Part shown: piece by piece, positions 27,898-38,450 of the stretch
Layout of the letters: each line of letters starts with the position of its first letter
Position numbering within the stretch: the first letter of the stretch is position 1
NCBI GenBank assembly: GCA_034675505.1
Contig: JAUCDD010000027.1
Span: 96,043-160,042, forward strand
Length of the DNA stretch: 64,000 bases
DNA from: Melaminivora sp034675505
GTDB taxonomy: Bacteria; Pseudomonadota; Gammaproteobacteria; Burkholderiales; Burkholderiaceae_C
Direction: 5' to 3'
Translations under genes and position numbers: made by a program
The notes under the pieces: generated by a model
What the model saw: the letters and a program-made list of their open reading frames with translations, nothing else
Told to the model about the DNA's origin: nothing
Databases searched by the model: none

Positions 27898-30623
27898 ATG
27901 CCATTACCCGAACCCGTGGCGCTGCCTGAAACCCTGTCGCAGCATTCGCGTTTCCTGCAGCGCCTGGAGCGCCGCTATGCCGCCGAACTGGCGCTGCTGC
28001 CCGCCGGCGTGCCCACGCGCGAGACCATGGCGGCCACCTGCGATGCGCTGCTGGCGCGCGGCCACGCCCTGGCGGCGGCGCTGCGCATCCTGCGCCAGCT
28101 GGTCATGCACCGGCTCGTGGTGCTGGACTGCGACCAGGGCGCGCCGCTGCACGACATCACCGCCTGCGTGACCCGCCTGGCCGAGCTGGCGCTGGACCGC
28201 GCCTGCCGCCACGCCTGCGCCGAGCTGGACGCGCTGCACGGCGCGCCGCGCGCGCCCGACGGCAGCGCCGCAGCGCTGTGGATCGTGGGCATGGGCAAGC
28301 TGGGCGCGCGCGAGCTCAACGTCTCCAGCGACATCGACCTGATCTACGTCTACCAGTGCGAGGGCGAGACGCCGGGCCGCGCGGACGGGCGCGGCCGGCT
28401 GTCCCACCACGAATATTCGCCCGCGCCGCGCGCGCCCTGCAGGCGCTGGTCGGCGAGACCACCGAGCACGGCTTCGTCTTTCGCATGGACCTGGCGCTGC
28501 GGCCCAACGGCAACTCCGGCGCGCCGGCGTGCTCGCTGGCGGCGCTGGAGGAATACCTGCTGGCGCATGGGCGCGAGTGGGAGCGCTTCGCCTGGCTGAA
28601 AAGCCGCGTCGTGGCGCCGCGCGCCGCCGTCGAGGCGCCCGCCGTGCAGGGCCTGCGCGAAGTGGTGCTGCCCTTCGTCTTTCGCCGCTACCTGGACTAT
28701 GGCGTGTTCGACGCGCTGCGCGCGCTGCACCGGCAGATCCGCGAACACGCGCTGCGCCGCGCCAGCGGCCACCCGGAGCGCGCCAACGACGTCAAGCTCT
28801 CGCGCGGCGGCATCCGCGAGCTGGAATTCACCGTGCAGCTGCTGCAGGTGGTGCGCGGCGGGCAATTTCCCGAGCTGCGCTGCCGCCCCACGCTGGAGGC
28901 GCTCGAGCGGCTGGCGCGCGCCGGCCTGATGCCGGGCGACACCGGCGCTGCGCTGGCGCGCGCCTACACCTTCCTGCGCCGCGTCGAGCACCGCATCCAG
29001 TACCTGGACGACCAGCAGACGCACGTGCTGCCCACGCGCGACGACGACCTGGCCTGGATCGCCGCCACCATGGGCCTGTCCTGCTGCGACTTCCTGCGCG
29101 AGCTCGACGGCCACCGCGAGCTGGTGGCGCAGGAATTCGACCGGCTGCTGGGCGGGCCCGAGAAAAAGCCCTGCAACGGCGGCGCCTGCCCCGGCCCGCG
29201 CGCCGCCGCCGCCCCCGCCCCCGACCTGGACACCCTGGCCGGCCAGCTGCCGGCGCCGCTGGCCACGCGCGTGCAGGCCTGGCGCGGCCACGCGCGCGTG
29301 CAGGCCCTGAGCGAGCGCTCGCGCGAGCGCCTGCTGCTGCTGGTGCAGCGCACCGGCCGCTGGCTGCAGGAGGGGCTGGTGAGCGAGGAAGCCGCCGTGC
29401 GCCTGCTGGACTGGCTGGAGCCGCTGCTGCGCCGCGACAGCTACCTGGCGCTGCTGCTGGAGCGCCCGGCCGTGCACGAACACCTGCTGCACCTGCTGGG
29501 CGCGGCGCGCTGGCCGGCGCGCTACATGATGCAGCACCCCGGCGTGATCGACGAGCTGGCCGGCGGCGCCATCCTGAGCGAGCGGTTCTCGCCCGAGGAC
29601 TTCGAGCGCGAGCTGGCCCTGCGCCTGGCCGCGCTGCAGTCCACCGGCGAGGACGACGACGAAAACCTGCTGGACCTGCTGCGCCGCGCGCACCACGCCG
29701 AGGTCTTCCGCACCCTGGCGCGCGACGTGGAAGGGCGCATCAGCGTCGAGCAGGTGGCCGACGACCTGTCGCTGCTGGCCGACAGCGTGCTGCGCGTGAC
29801 CAGCCGCTGGTGCTGGGCCCGCCTGAAGAGCCGCCACCGCGACGAGCCGCGCTTTGCCATCCTCGGCTACGGCAAGCTGGGCGGCAAGGAACTGGGCTAC
29901 GGCAGCGACCTGGACATCGTGTTCGTCTTCGACGACGACGCGGAAAGCGCCCCCGAGGTCTATGCCGCCTTCGTGCGCAAGCTGATCAACTGGCTGGCCG
30001 TGAAGACCGGCGAGGGCGACCTGTTCGAGATCGACACCGAGCTGCGCCCCAACGGCAACTCGGGCCTGCTGGTCACCAGCTTCCAGTCCTACGCCGACTA
30101 CCAGTGCCAGCGCGGCAGCAACACCGCCTGGACCTGGGAGCACCAGGCCATGACGCGCGCGCGCTTCGTGCTGGGGGCGGCGGACCTGGGCGCGCGCTTC
30201 GATGCCGTGCGCCAGGCCGTCATCACCGCGCCGCGCGACCTGCAGGGCCTGGCCGGCGAGATCACCGCCATGCGCGCGCGCCTGCGCGCCGCGCACTCCG
30301 CGCCGCCCGACTGGTTCGACGTCAAGCACAGCGGCGGCGGCATGCTGGACGCCGAGTTCGCCGTGCAGTACCTGGTGCTGGCGCATTCGCGCGAGCACCC
30401 CGGCCTGCAGGACAACAAGGGCAACATCGCCCTGCTGCAACGGGCCGAGGAAGCCGGCCTGCTGCCCCCCGGCGTGGGCAGCGCCGCAGCCAGCGCCTAC
30501 CGCACGCTGCGCCAGGTGCAGCACCGCGCCCGCCTGGACGAGCAGCCCGCGCGCGTGCCCGCCGGCGAGCTGGCCGGCGAGCGCGCTGCGGTGCTGGCCC
30601 TGTGGCGCGCGGTGTTTGGCTGA
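27898..30623 (+). CDS. glnE: Glutamine synthetase adenylyltransferase/adenylyl-removing enzyme, frameshifted
   Basis: GlnE adds AMP to and removes AMP from glutamine synthetase under control of PII proteins. Both nucleotidyltransferase halves are present: N-terminal MGKLGARELNVSSDIDLIYV and C-terminal YGKLGGKELGYGSDLDIVFV. The frame breaks at 28416-28417. The text reads GAATATTCGCCC, and one more T (TATTTC) restores HEYFARAARALQALVGET, which matches the family. A one-base homopolymer deletion in the sequence is therefore likely and the gene is probably intact, with a product of about 908 residues. Confidence 0.9.
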
Positions 30624-30643
30624 GCATGGAGTGCGAAGACCAT

Positions 30644-30703
30644 GTTTTTGATAGCAAACTCTTGTTTATTCACGCCGGCAAGAGGCTGATTTGACCCAAA
30701 TCC
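30644..30703 (+). repeat. Dispersed Comamonadaceae-type intergenic repeat, copy 5
   Basis: TTTTTGATAGCAAACTC, then CACGCCGGCAAGAGGCTG and ATTTGACCC make the best-preserved copy in the window. It lies between glnE and the efflux operon. Confidence 0.65.
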
Positions 30704-30815
30704 ATGCCCGCTGGGCCCTGAACCGCGCCGGCCCGCCCCTGGCGCGCGTGCCCGCAGCCCCCGCCGCCGCCGCGCGCGCTCCCCCTCGCGAAGAACCCCT
30801 GACCGCCTCCACGCC

Positions 30816-33602
30816 ATGAACCTGTCCTGCGCGCTGCGCGCCGCCGTGCTCGCCGCCACCCCGCTCGTGCTCACCGCCTGCGCCGTGCCGCGCCCGCCGC
30901 CGCAGGTCGAGGCCCCGGCGCCCGGCGCCTGGCAGGCGCCGCTGCCCCACGGCGCCAGCCTGCAGCAGCTGGGCGCCTGGTGGCAAGGCAGCCTGCACGA
31001 CGCGCTGCTCACCAGCCTGATCGACGACGCGCAGGCCCTGAGCCCCAGCGTCGCCCAGGCTGCCAGCCAGCTGGCGCAGGCACGCGCGCAGCAGGTGGCC
31101 GCGCGCTCGGCGCTGGCGCCGGCGGTGGACGCCCAGGCCAACGCCAGCCGGGGCTTCAACCAGCAGCTCGGCGCCCTGGCCAGCGTGGCCCAGGTCGGGG
31201 TGCAGGCGGCCTGGGAGCTGGACCTGTTCGGCGCCAACGCCGCGCAGCTGGGCGCTGCACGCCAGCGCGCCGCCGCTGCCGGCGCCCAGTGGCACGAGGC
31301 GCGCGTCTCCGTCGCCGCCGAAGTCGCGCAGCAGTACACCGCCTGGCACGCCTGCCGGCGCCAGCTGGCCGTGGCCGGGCAGGATGCGCGCTCGCGCGGC
31401 GAGACTGCGCGCCTGTCGGTGGAGAGCGAGCGCGCCGGCTTCACCGCGCCCGCCACCGCTGCGCTGGCCACGGCCAGCCATGCCGATGCGCTGTCGCGCG
31501 CCGCCCAGCAGCAGCTGCAGTGCGAGATCGGCGTCAAGACGCTGGTGGCGCTGACCGGGCGCCCCGAGCCCGCGCTGCGCGCCCAGCTGGAGGCGGCGCC
31601 GCCGCCGCGCGCGCAGGGCGAGCTGTTCGCCATCGCCCGCCTGCCGGCGCAACTGCTGGCCCAGCGCCCGGATGTCTATGCCGCCGAGCGCGAAGTCGCC
31701 GCCGCCAGCGCCGAGGTGGGCGCCCTGGAGGCTGCGCGCTACCCGCGCCTGCAGCTGCTGGGCTCGGTCGGTGCGGGCTGGGTGCGCACGGGCGGCGTGG
31801 GCATCGAAAGCACCACCTGGTCGATAGGCCCGGTGGCGCTGTCGCTGCCCTTGTTCGACGCCGGCCGGCGTGCCGCGCAGGTGGATGCGGCGCGCGTGCG
31901 CTACGACAGCGCCGCCATCCGCTACCGGGCCGTGGCGCGGCAGGCGGTGGCCGAGGTCGAGCAGGCGCTGGCGCGCCTGGCCAGCAGCGCCGCGCGCACC
32001 GGCAACGCGCAGCAGGCGGCCGCCGGGTACCGGCGCTCGTTCGAGGCGACGCAGGCGCGCTGGACGGCCGGGCTGGCCAGCCTGGTCGAGCTGGAGGACG
32101 CGCGCCGCCTGCAGCTGGCCTCCGACACCGCGCTGGTGGCGCTGGAGCAAGAGCGCATGTCGGCCTGGATTGCGCTGTACCGCGCGGCCGGAGGGGGCTG
32201 GAGCCGCCAGGAGCCGGCGCCGGCCGCGGCGATGCACGCGGGCGCCGCCCCTGCCGCTGATCCGTCCCCGAACCCGCCCCCCGGCGCTGGCCCCGGCTTC
32301 GGCCAGCGGCGCCCGGCCATGAGCCCGCCGCCCGCCGCGCCGCGCCCGCCGCGCCCTCTCCCGCCTGCGGCAGGGGGCGGGAGCCGCCGCCGCTCCCCCA
32401 CCGTCCATCCCCTTCCTTTTCCCCACCCCGCCATGCCCCGCCCGAAACCTCTGCAGACCCTGGTCGCCCTGGCCGCCCTCGTCACCCTGGCCGGCGCCGG
32501 CGCGCTGCTGGCCAGCGGCGCATCGCATGCCGACACCCCGGCCGCGGCCGCCGCGCCGCGCCCGGCGCTCACCGTCGCCGTGGTGCAGCCGCAGCAAGGC
32601 CAGGTGACCGAGCGGCTGGCGGCCAACGGCAGCATCGCCGCCTGGCAGGAGGCGAGCATCGGCTCCGAGGCCAACGGCCTGCGCCTGACCGAGGTGCGCG
32701 TGAACGTGGGCGACACGGTGCGCGCCGGCCAGGTGCTGGCCACCTTCGCGCCCGAGAGCGTGCAGGCCGAGGTCGCCCAGGCGCGCGCCAGCGTGCTGGA
32801 GGCGCGCGCCGCCGCCGCCGAGGCCCAGGCCAACGCCGAGCGGGCCGGGACGCTCACCCAGTCGGGCGCCCTGAGCCAGCAGCAAATCCAGCAATACGCC
32901 ACCGCCGCGCAGACCGCGCAGGCGCGCGTCGAGGCGGCGCAGGCCCAGCTGAACGTGCAGCAGCTGCGCCTGAAGCGCACCCAGGTGCTGGCGCCCGACA
33001 GCGGCGTGATTTCGGCGCGCGCGGCCACCGTGGGCGCCGTGGTCGGCGCCGGCACCGAGCTGTTTCGCATGGTGCGGCGCGGGCGGCTGGAGTGGCGCGC
33101 CGAGGTCGGCGCGGCCGAGCTGCCGCGCATCCGCCCGGGCCAGCGCGTGCAGGTCACGGCGGCCAGCGGCGCGCAGGTGCAGGGCACGGTGCGCATGCTG
33201 GCGCCCACGGTGGACCCGCAGACGCGCAACGCCCTGGTCTATGTGGACCTGCCCCAGCACCCCGACGTGCGCGCGGGCATGTACGCGCGCGGCGAGTTCC
33301 TGCTGGGCCAGCGCCAGGGCCTGTCGGTGCCGCTGTCGGCGGTGGTGGTGCGCGACGGCTTTTCCAACGTCTTCGAGGTCGGCGGGGACGGCCGCGTACA
33401 CATGCGCCGGGTGAGCACCGGCGAGCGCTCGGGCCAGCAGGTGGAGATCCTGCAGGGCCTGGCGCCCACGGCCCGCGTGGTGCTGCGCGGGGGCAGCTTC
33501 CTGAACGACGGCGATCTGGTGCGGATTGCGCCGGATGTGCCGCCCGTCCAGCCCAATACGCCTGCAGCCGGCGCCGCCAGCCGGCCTGCTGCTAGCAATT
33601 AA
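30816..33602 (+). CDS. RND efflux outer-membrane factor fused in frame to the periplasmic adaptor
   Basis: One ORF of 928 residues encodes two efflux subunits. Residues 1 to about 480 are a NodT/TolC-type outer-membrane factor: lipoprotein signal ending VLTAC, family text such as AWELDLFGANAAQLGAARQR and GPVALSLPLFDAGRRAAQVD. From about residue 540 (internal ATG at 32433, PRPKPLQTLVALAALVTLAG) it is an AcrA-type membrane fusion protein: barrel-sandwich GSEANGLRLTEVRVNVGDTV, coiled hairpin, then LAPTVDPQTRNALVYVDLP. The junction (32,230-32,432) is Pro/Arg low complexity and contains a hairpin that looks intergenic. A lost stop through an indel, leaving two normal genes, is therefore likelier than a true fusion. 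The pump gene follows 9 bases later. Confidence 0.85.
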   Translation: MNLSCALRAAVLAATPLVLTACAVPRPPPQVEAPAPGAWQAPLPHGASLQQLGAWWQGSLHDALLTSLIDDAQALSPSVAQAASQLAQARAQQVAARSALAPAVDAQANASRGFNQQLGALASVAQVGVQAAWELDLFGANAAQLGAARQRAAAAGAQWHEARVSVAAEVAQQYTAWHACRRQLAVAGQDARSRGETARLSVESERAGFTAPATAALATASHADALSRAAQQQLQCEIGVKTLVALTGRPEPALRAQLEAAPPPRAQGELFAIARLPAQLLAQRPDVYAAEREVAAASAEVGALEAARYPRLQLLGSVGAGWVRTGGVGIESTTWSIGPVALSLPLFDAGRRAAQVDAARVRYDSAAIRYRAVARQAVAEVEQALARLASSAARTGNAQQAAAGYRRSFEATQARWTAGLASLVELEDARRLQLASDTALVALEQERMSAWIALYRAAGGGWSRQEPAPAAAMHAGAAPAADPSPNPPPGAGPGFGQRRPAMSPPPAAPRPPRPLPPAAGGGSRRRSPTVHPLPFPHPAMPRPKPLQTLVALAALVTLAGAGALLASGASHADTPAAAAAPRPALTVAVVQPQQGQVTERLAANGSIAAWQEASIGSEANGLRLTEVRVNVGDTVRAGQVLATFAPESVQAEVAQARASVLEARAAAAEAQANAERAGTLTQSGALSQQQIQQYATAAQTAQARVEAAQAQLNVQQLRLKRTQVLAPDSGVISARAATVGAVVGAGTELFRMVRRGRLEWRAEVGAAELPRIRPGQRVQVTAASGAQVQGTVRMLAPTVDPQTRNALVYVDLPQHPDVRAGMYARGEFLLGQRQGLSVPLSAVVVRDGFSNVFEVGGDGRVHMRRVSTGERSGQQVEILQGLAPTARVVLRGGSFLNDGDLVRIAPDVPPVQPNTPAAGAASRPAASN

Positions 33603-33611
33603 GGAGCGATC

Positions 33612-36600
33612 GTGAATCTATCGGCTTGGTCGATCCGCAACCCCATCCCGGCGGCGATGCTGTTCGTGCTGCTCACGCTGGGCGGCCTGATGGGGTTTCG
33701 CGCCATGAAGGTGCAGAACTTCCCCGACATGGACCTGCCCATCGTGATCGTGCGCGCGGCGCTGCCCGGCGCAGCGCCCGGGCAGCTCGAGGCCGACGTG
33801 GCGCGCAAGATCGAGAACGCCATCGCCACCACGCAGGGGCTCAAGCACATCACCACCACGCTGGTCGATGGCGTGGCCTCCATCGCGGCCGAGTTCCAGC
33901 TGGAAAAGCCCGTGCAGGAGGCCGTGGACGACGTGCGCTCGGCGGTGGCGCGCGTGCGCGCCGACCTGCCGGCCGACCTGCGCGACCCCATCATCACCAA
34001 GTTCGAGTTCACCTCGCAGCCGATCGCGGCCTTCGCCATCGCCTCCAGCCGGATGGACGACGAGGCGCTGTCGTGGTTCATCGACGACACCCTGACCCGG
34101 CGCCTGCTGGCCGTGCCCGGCGTGGGCGGCGTGGCGCGCGTGGGCGGCGTGACGCGCGAGGTGCAGGTGCGGCTCGACCCGCTCAAGCTGCAGGCGCTGG
34201 GCGCCTCGGTGGCCGACGTGTCGCGCCAGCTGCGCCAGGTGCAGCTGGAGAGCGCCGGCGGGCGCGCCGAGATCGCCGGCGGCGAGCAGGCCCTGCGCAC
34301 CCTGGCCACCGTGCAGACCGCCGCCGAGCTGGCGGCGCTGGACATCGCGCTGCCCGGCGGGCGGCGCGTGCGCCTGGACCAGCTGGCCAGCGTGCGCGAC
34401 GCCGTGGCCGAGCCGCGCTCGGCGGCGCTGCTGGACGGCAAGGCCGTCATCGGCTTCGAGGTCACGCGCAGCCGCGGCGCCAGCGAGATCGAGGTCGGCG
34501 CGGGCGTGCAAAAGGTGCTGGATGCCTTGCGCGCCGCGCACCCGGACCTCACGCTGACCCGCACCGTGGACTTCGTGCAGATCGCCCAGGACGAGTACGA
34601 CAGCTCCATGAAGCTGCTGTACGAGGGCGCCTTCCTGGCCGTGGTCGTGGTCTGGCTGTTCCTGCGCGACTGGCGCGCAACGATAGTCTCGGCGGTGGCG
34701 CTGCCGCTGTCGGTGATCCCGGCCTTCATCGGCATGCAGCTGCTGGGCTTTTCCATCAACATCATCACGCTGCTGGCGCTGTCGCTGGTGGTGGGCATCC
34801 TGGTGGACGACGCCATCGTCGAGGTGGAAAACATCGTGCGCCACCTGCGCATGGGCAAGAGCCCCTACCAGGCGGCGATGGAGGCGGCCGACGAGATCGG
34901 CCTGGCGGTGATCGCCACCACCTTCACGCTGATCGCGGTGTTCCTGCCCACGGCCTTCATGAGCGGCATCGCCGGGCGCTTCTTCAAGCAGTTCGGCTGG
35001 ACGGCGGCGCTGGCGGTGTTCGCCTCGCTGGTCGTGGCGCGGCTGCTCACGCCCATGATGGCCGCCTACATCCTCAAGCCCCTGGTGGGGCAGGAGCGGG
35101 AGCCGCGCTGGCTGGCCGCGTACATGCGCGCGTCCGCCTGGTGCCTGCGCCACCGCGTCCTGACGCTGCTGGGGGCGCTGGTGTTCTTCGTCGGCTCCAT
35201 CGCGCTGATCCCGCTGCTGCCCTCGGGCTTCATCCCGGCCGACGACAACGCCCAGACCCAGGTCACGCTGGAGCTGCCGCCGGGCACGCGGCTGCAGGAG
35301 ACGCGCGCCCTGGCGCTGCGCGCGGCCGAGCGCGCCGCCGCAGTCGGCCACATCGAGAGCATCTACACCGCCATCGGCGCCGGCGCGGCCGGCGCCGACC
35401 CCGGCCACCAGCAGCGCCGCCTCGGCCGACCCGCGCATCGCCACCCTCACCCTGCGCATGGCGCCGCGCGGCGAGCGCCCGCGCAAGCAGGTCATCGAGC
35501 AGCAGCTGCGCAGCGCCATGCAGGAGCTGCCCGGCGTGCGCGTCAAGGTGGGCCTGGGCGGCTCCAACGACAAGTACATCCTGGCGCTGGCCAGCGAGGA
35601 CCCGCAGGCGCTGGCCACCAGCGCGCGCGCGGTGGAGCGCGAGCTGCGCACCATTCCCGGCATCGGCGGCATCAGCTCCAACGCCAGCCTGGTGCGCCCG
35701 GAGATCGCCGTGCGCCCGGACTTCGCCCGCGCCGCCGACCTGGGGGTCACCTCGCAGGCCATCGCCGAGACGCTGCGCGTGGCCACCGTCGGCGACTACG
35801 AGCAATACCTGCCCAAGCTGAACCTGGCACAGCGCCAGGTGCCCATCGTGGTGCGCCTGCAGGACGGCGCGCGCGAAGACCTGCAGGCGCTGCAGCGCCT
35901 GACGGTGCCGGGCGGCCCGCGGCCCGGTGCGCCTTGGCGAAGTGGCCAGCCTGGAGCTGGCCGGCGGGCCGGCCGTCATCAACCGCTACGACCGCTCGCG
36001 CAACGTGAACTTCGAGATCGAGCTGGGCGCGCGCGGCCTGGGCGAGGTCAAGGAAGCCGTGCACAACCTGGCGGCCGTGAAAGGCCTGCCGGCCAGCGTG
36101 CGCCTGATCGACGTGGGCGACGCCGAGATGATGGGCGAGCTGTTCGCCAGCTTCGGCCTGGCCATGCTCACCGGCGTGGTGTGCATCTACATCGTGCTGG
36201 TGCTGCTGTTCAAGGACTTCCTGCAGCCGGTGACCATCCTGGCGGCGCTGCCGCTGTCGCTGGGCGGGGCCTTCGTGGCGCTCTTGCTGGCACGCCAGAG
36301 CTTTTCCATGCCCTCGCTGATCGGGCTCATCATGCTCATGGGCATCGCCACCAAGAATTCCATCCTGCTGGTCGAGTACGCCATCGTGGCGCGGCGCGAC
36401 CGCGGCATGGGCCGGCTGGACGCGCTGCTGGACGCCTGCCACAAGCGCGCGCGCCCCATCATCATGACCACGCTGGCCATGGGTGCGGGCATCGTGCCCA
36501 TCGCCCTCGGCTCAGGAGGCGCGGACATGAGCTTTCGCTCGCCCATGGCGGTGGCGGTGATCGGCGGGCTGATCACCTCCACCGTGCTGAGCCTGCTGGT

Positions 36601-36712
36601 GGTGCCGGCGGTGTTCACCTATATCGACGACCTGGAGCACTGGCTGCGCCGGGCCCTGGGGCGGCGCCGCCGCGCGCCCCGCCATGATGCCGCATCGGTT
36701 ACATCGACATGA
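33612..36712 (+). CDS. RND efflux inner-membrane permease, two frameshifts
   Basis: This is the proton-driven pump of the tripartite system (AcrB/MexB-like). It starts at GTG 33612 after an AAGGAG site. The first part has WSIRNPIPAAMLFVLLTLGG and the proton-relay motif VVGILVDDAIVEVENIVRHL. The frame shifts at a CCCC run (35399-35402); dropping one C restores ADPATSSAASADPRIATLTL. It shifts again at about 35,915-35,930, where dropping one base joins RLTVPGG to VRLGEVASLELAGGPAV. The end holds SLIGLIMLMGIATKNSILLV. Restored length is about 1,030 residues, normal for the family. The shifts are probably sequence errors. Substrates unknown. Confidence 0.9.
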
Positions 36713-36920
36713 AGCTGATCGCCCTAGACATCGACTCCATCCAGCTCGGCCAGCCGCTGCCATTCGTGCTGCGCGGCGCCGACGGCAAGCTGCTGGCGCA
36801 GCGCGGCTACGTGATCCGCAACCGCCAGGAGCTGGACGTGCTGCTGGCGCGCAGGGCCTCGCCCTGTGCCTGGACACCGAGGAGTCCAGCGACAGCCACC
36901 GCGCCTACCTGGCGCAAATC
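36709..36920 (+). CDS. N-terminal fragment of an HD-domain (HD-GYP-type) protein, cut at the join
   Basis: The start overlaps the pump stop (ATGA). The text MKLIALDIDSIQLGQPLPFV and GADGKLLAQRGYVIRNRQEL resembles the N-terminal domain found before HD-type phosphohydrolases in Comamonadaceae. At about 36,850 the frame changes (LLARR to QGLALCLDTEESSDSHRAYL), a likely one-base deletion. The gene stops matching at about 36,920, where alphaproteobacterial sequence begins. The catalytic domain is absent from the window, so the assignment rests on recall of the N-terminal domain. Confidence 0.5.
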
Positions 36921-36930
36921 GCCACGTCGA
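36905..36930. other. Chimeric junction 1: betaproteobacterial to alphaproteobacterial sequence
   Basis: Left of this point a plus-strand HD-type gene is cut off after AYLAQ. Right of it a minus-strand rsgA is cut after LSDVKEGLDV, short of its zinc-binding tail. Base composition, repeat family and gene style all change here. No att site, transposase or inverted repeat is visible at the join. Confidence 0.8.
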
Positions 36931-37756
36931 GCCCCTCCTTGACGTCGGACAAGGCCAGTTCCCGCATGCCCGGCGTATCGACCAGCCAGGCGCCGCTCTC
37001 CAGCTGGTACAACTCGCGGCTCGAGGTGGTGTGCCGACCTTTGGCGTCATCCTCGCGGATCGCTTGTGTGACGATCTGTTGCTGCCCGGTCAGGGTTTTC
37101 ACCAGTGTCGATTTGCCGACCCCGGACGAGCCGACAAACACCACCGTCTGCCCGCGCCCGCACCACGGCAGCAGACGCTGCACGCCCGCCTCTTGCGTTG
37201 CATTCACCAATTCGACGCAGAGCGCGCGGTCGAGGGCCTGCGCCTGTTCGACATAGGACTCGGGATCGTCGGCCAGATCGGGCTTGGTGAGCACGATCAC
37301 CGGCGTGACCTCGGCCTGGCGCGCAAGGGTCAGGTAACGTTCCAGCCGGGCGATGTTGAAATCCTGGTTGCACGAGGTGACGATGAACACCGTATCGACA
37401 TTGGCGGCAATCAGCTGCACCTCGCGGCCGGTGCCCGGTGCGCGCCGTTTGAACAGGCTGAAACGCTCCAGCATATGCCGCGCGGTGGGCAGTTCGGGGT
37501 CCAACAGCAGCCAATCGCCAATCGTTGCGTTGGCGCTATCGCCGCCCTCGGCGTCGATAAAGGGTGGCAGGGCCGTGTCGACGCCCGGCCCCAGCACTTG
37601 CAGGCCAGAGCGCCGCACCGCCGTGACGCGGGCGGGGCGCAGGCCGATGTAAGCCTTATCGACCGCCAGTTGATGTTGGAAAAACGGTTTCCAGCCCAAC
37701 TCACGCAGAGTCACGGATGGCTGTTGGGTGCCCTCGGGCGTCGTCTGTTCGGTCAT
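36921..37756 (-). CDS. rsgA: Ribosome small-subunit GTPase RsgA, 3' end missing
   Basis: RsgA is a circularly permuted GTPase that acts late in 30S subunit maturation. Visible are the N-terminal OB-fold region (RPARVTAVRRSGLQVLG), the G4-type motif VLTKPDLADD, the P-loop VFVGSSGVGKSTLVKTL and the G3 motif VDTPGMREL. The permuted order G4-G1-G3 is diagnostic. The C-terminal zinc-binding domain (Cys/His cluster, about 60-70 residues) is missing because the sequence changes source at about 36,920. The remaining codons to a stop at 36905 belong to the other piece. Confidence 0.9.
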
Positions 37757-38401
37757 TCCCGCCTACTGTTAACTGCGACTCAGGGTCCTGTGCCGGTCGC
37801 GCGGACAAAGTATAAACGATCCGCGCCGCCTGTGCTTCAGGAAAGATACGCAAGCCCTTGGCCCGCCGGTTATCTTGTCGGGCGCGCATGATCCGGGCTT
37901 TGCGCAAAGCGTGCAGCCAGCCACCACTTATCATCACGCGAAACGCGATCCGATGTGTCAGCCGGGTGACCGGGCGTTTGATGTCCCGCAACAGCGCGAT
38001 GGCGCGGAATATGTTTGCCCGGATCAAGATACGAGGGGGCGGCAGTCGTCACCTGCGGGGTGGCTTTGAGAAATGCCGATAAAACAGCCGTTTGTGCGGC
38101 GTTGGAGCGGATCACACAGCGGTAGGACTTGACCTTGAACATGCGCCGGTTCTTGCCGTCGCTGGAAGAAATCCGGGCCGGTGTGGAGAGGATATCGTGA
38201 AAACGGCGCACAGTCGGGTTTTCGCGAAATGCCGCTTCGCGTCCGGTATGGGCGGCGTGTCGATGTCGCTGAATATCCGGCACAACCGGGTTGACAGCCG
38301 TTTCGCAATCCGAGTTTTGAGCGTGAACCTCGCGCCGCGCCTGCAGTTTGACCAAGGCGATGGGTCATGCAATGCCCCGCCCTTGACGCGGCTGTAAACG
38401 C
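37757..38401. other. Gap of about 645 bases with no gene I can support
   Basis: Several overlapping ORFs of about 60-160 codons occur on both strands, but none looks like a known family, has a clear ribosome binding site, or keeps one frame across the gap. A minus-strand stretch starting FKVKSYRCVIRSNAAQTAVL and, in another frame, RDIKRPVTRLTHRIAFRVMI could be remnants of one frameshifted small gene. I cannot show it. The rsgA promoter should lie at the left end. Confidence 0.4.
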
Positions 38402-38429
38402 AAAAAGCGGCCCGTTCGGGGCCGCTTTT
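38402..38429 (-). terminator. Terminator of icd
   Basis: AAAAGCGGCCC and GGGCCGCTTTT form an 11-bp perfect stem, and the minus strand continues with a run of five T. It lies 22 bases after the icd stop. Confidence 0.85.
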
Positions 38430-38450
38430 CGTCATCGTGTTGTGCGGGTC

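Noticed and set aside
37757..38401. ORFs of 60-160 codons between rsgA and icd
   Set aside because: They overlap on both strands, lack ribosome binding sites and family likeness, and no frame is consistent.
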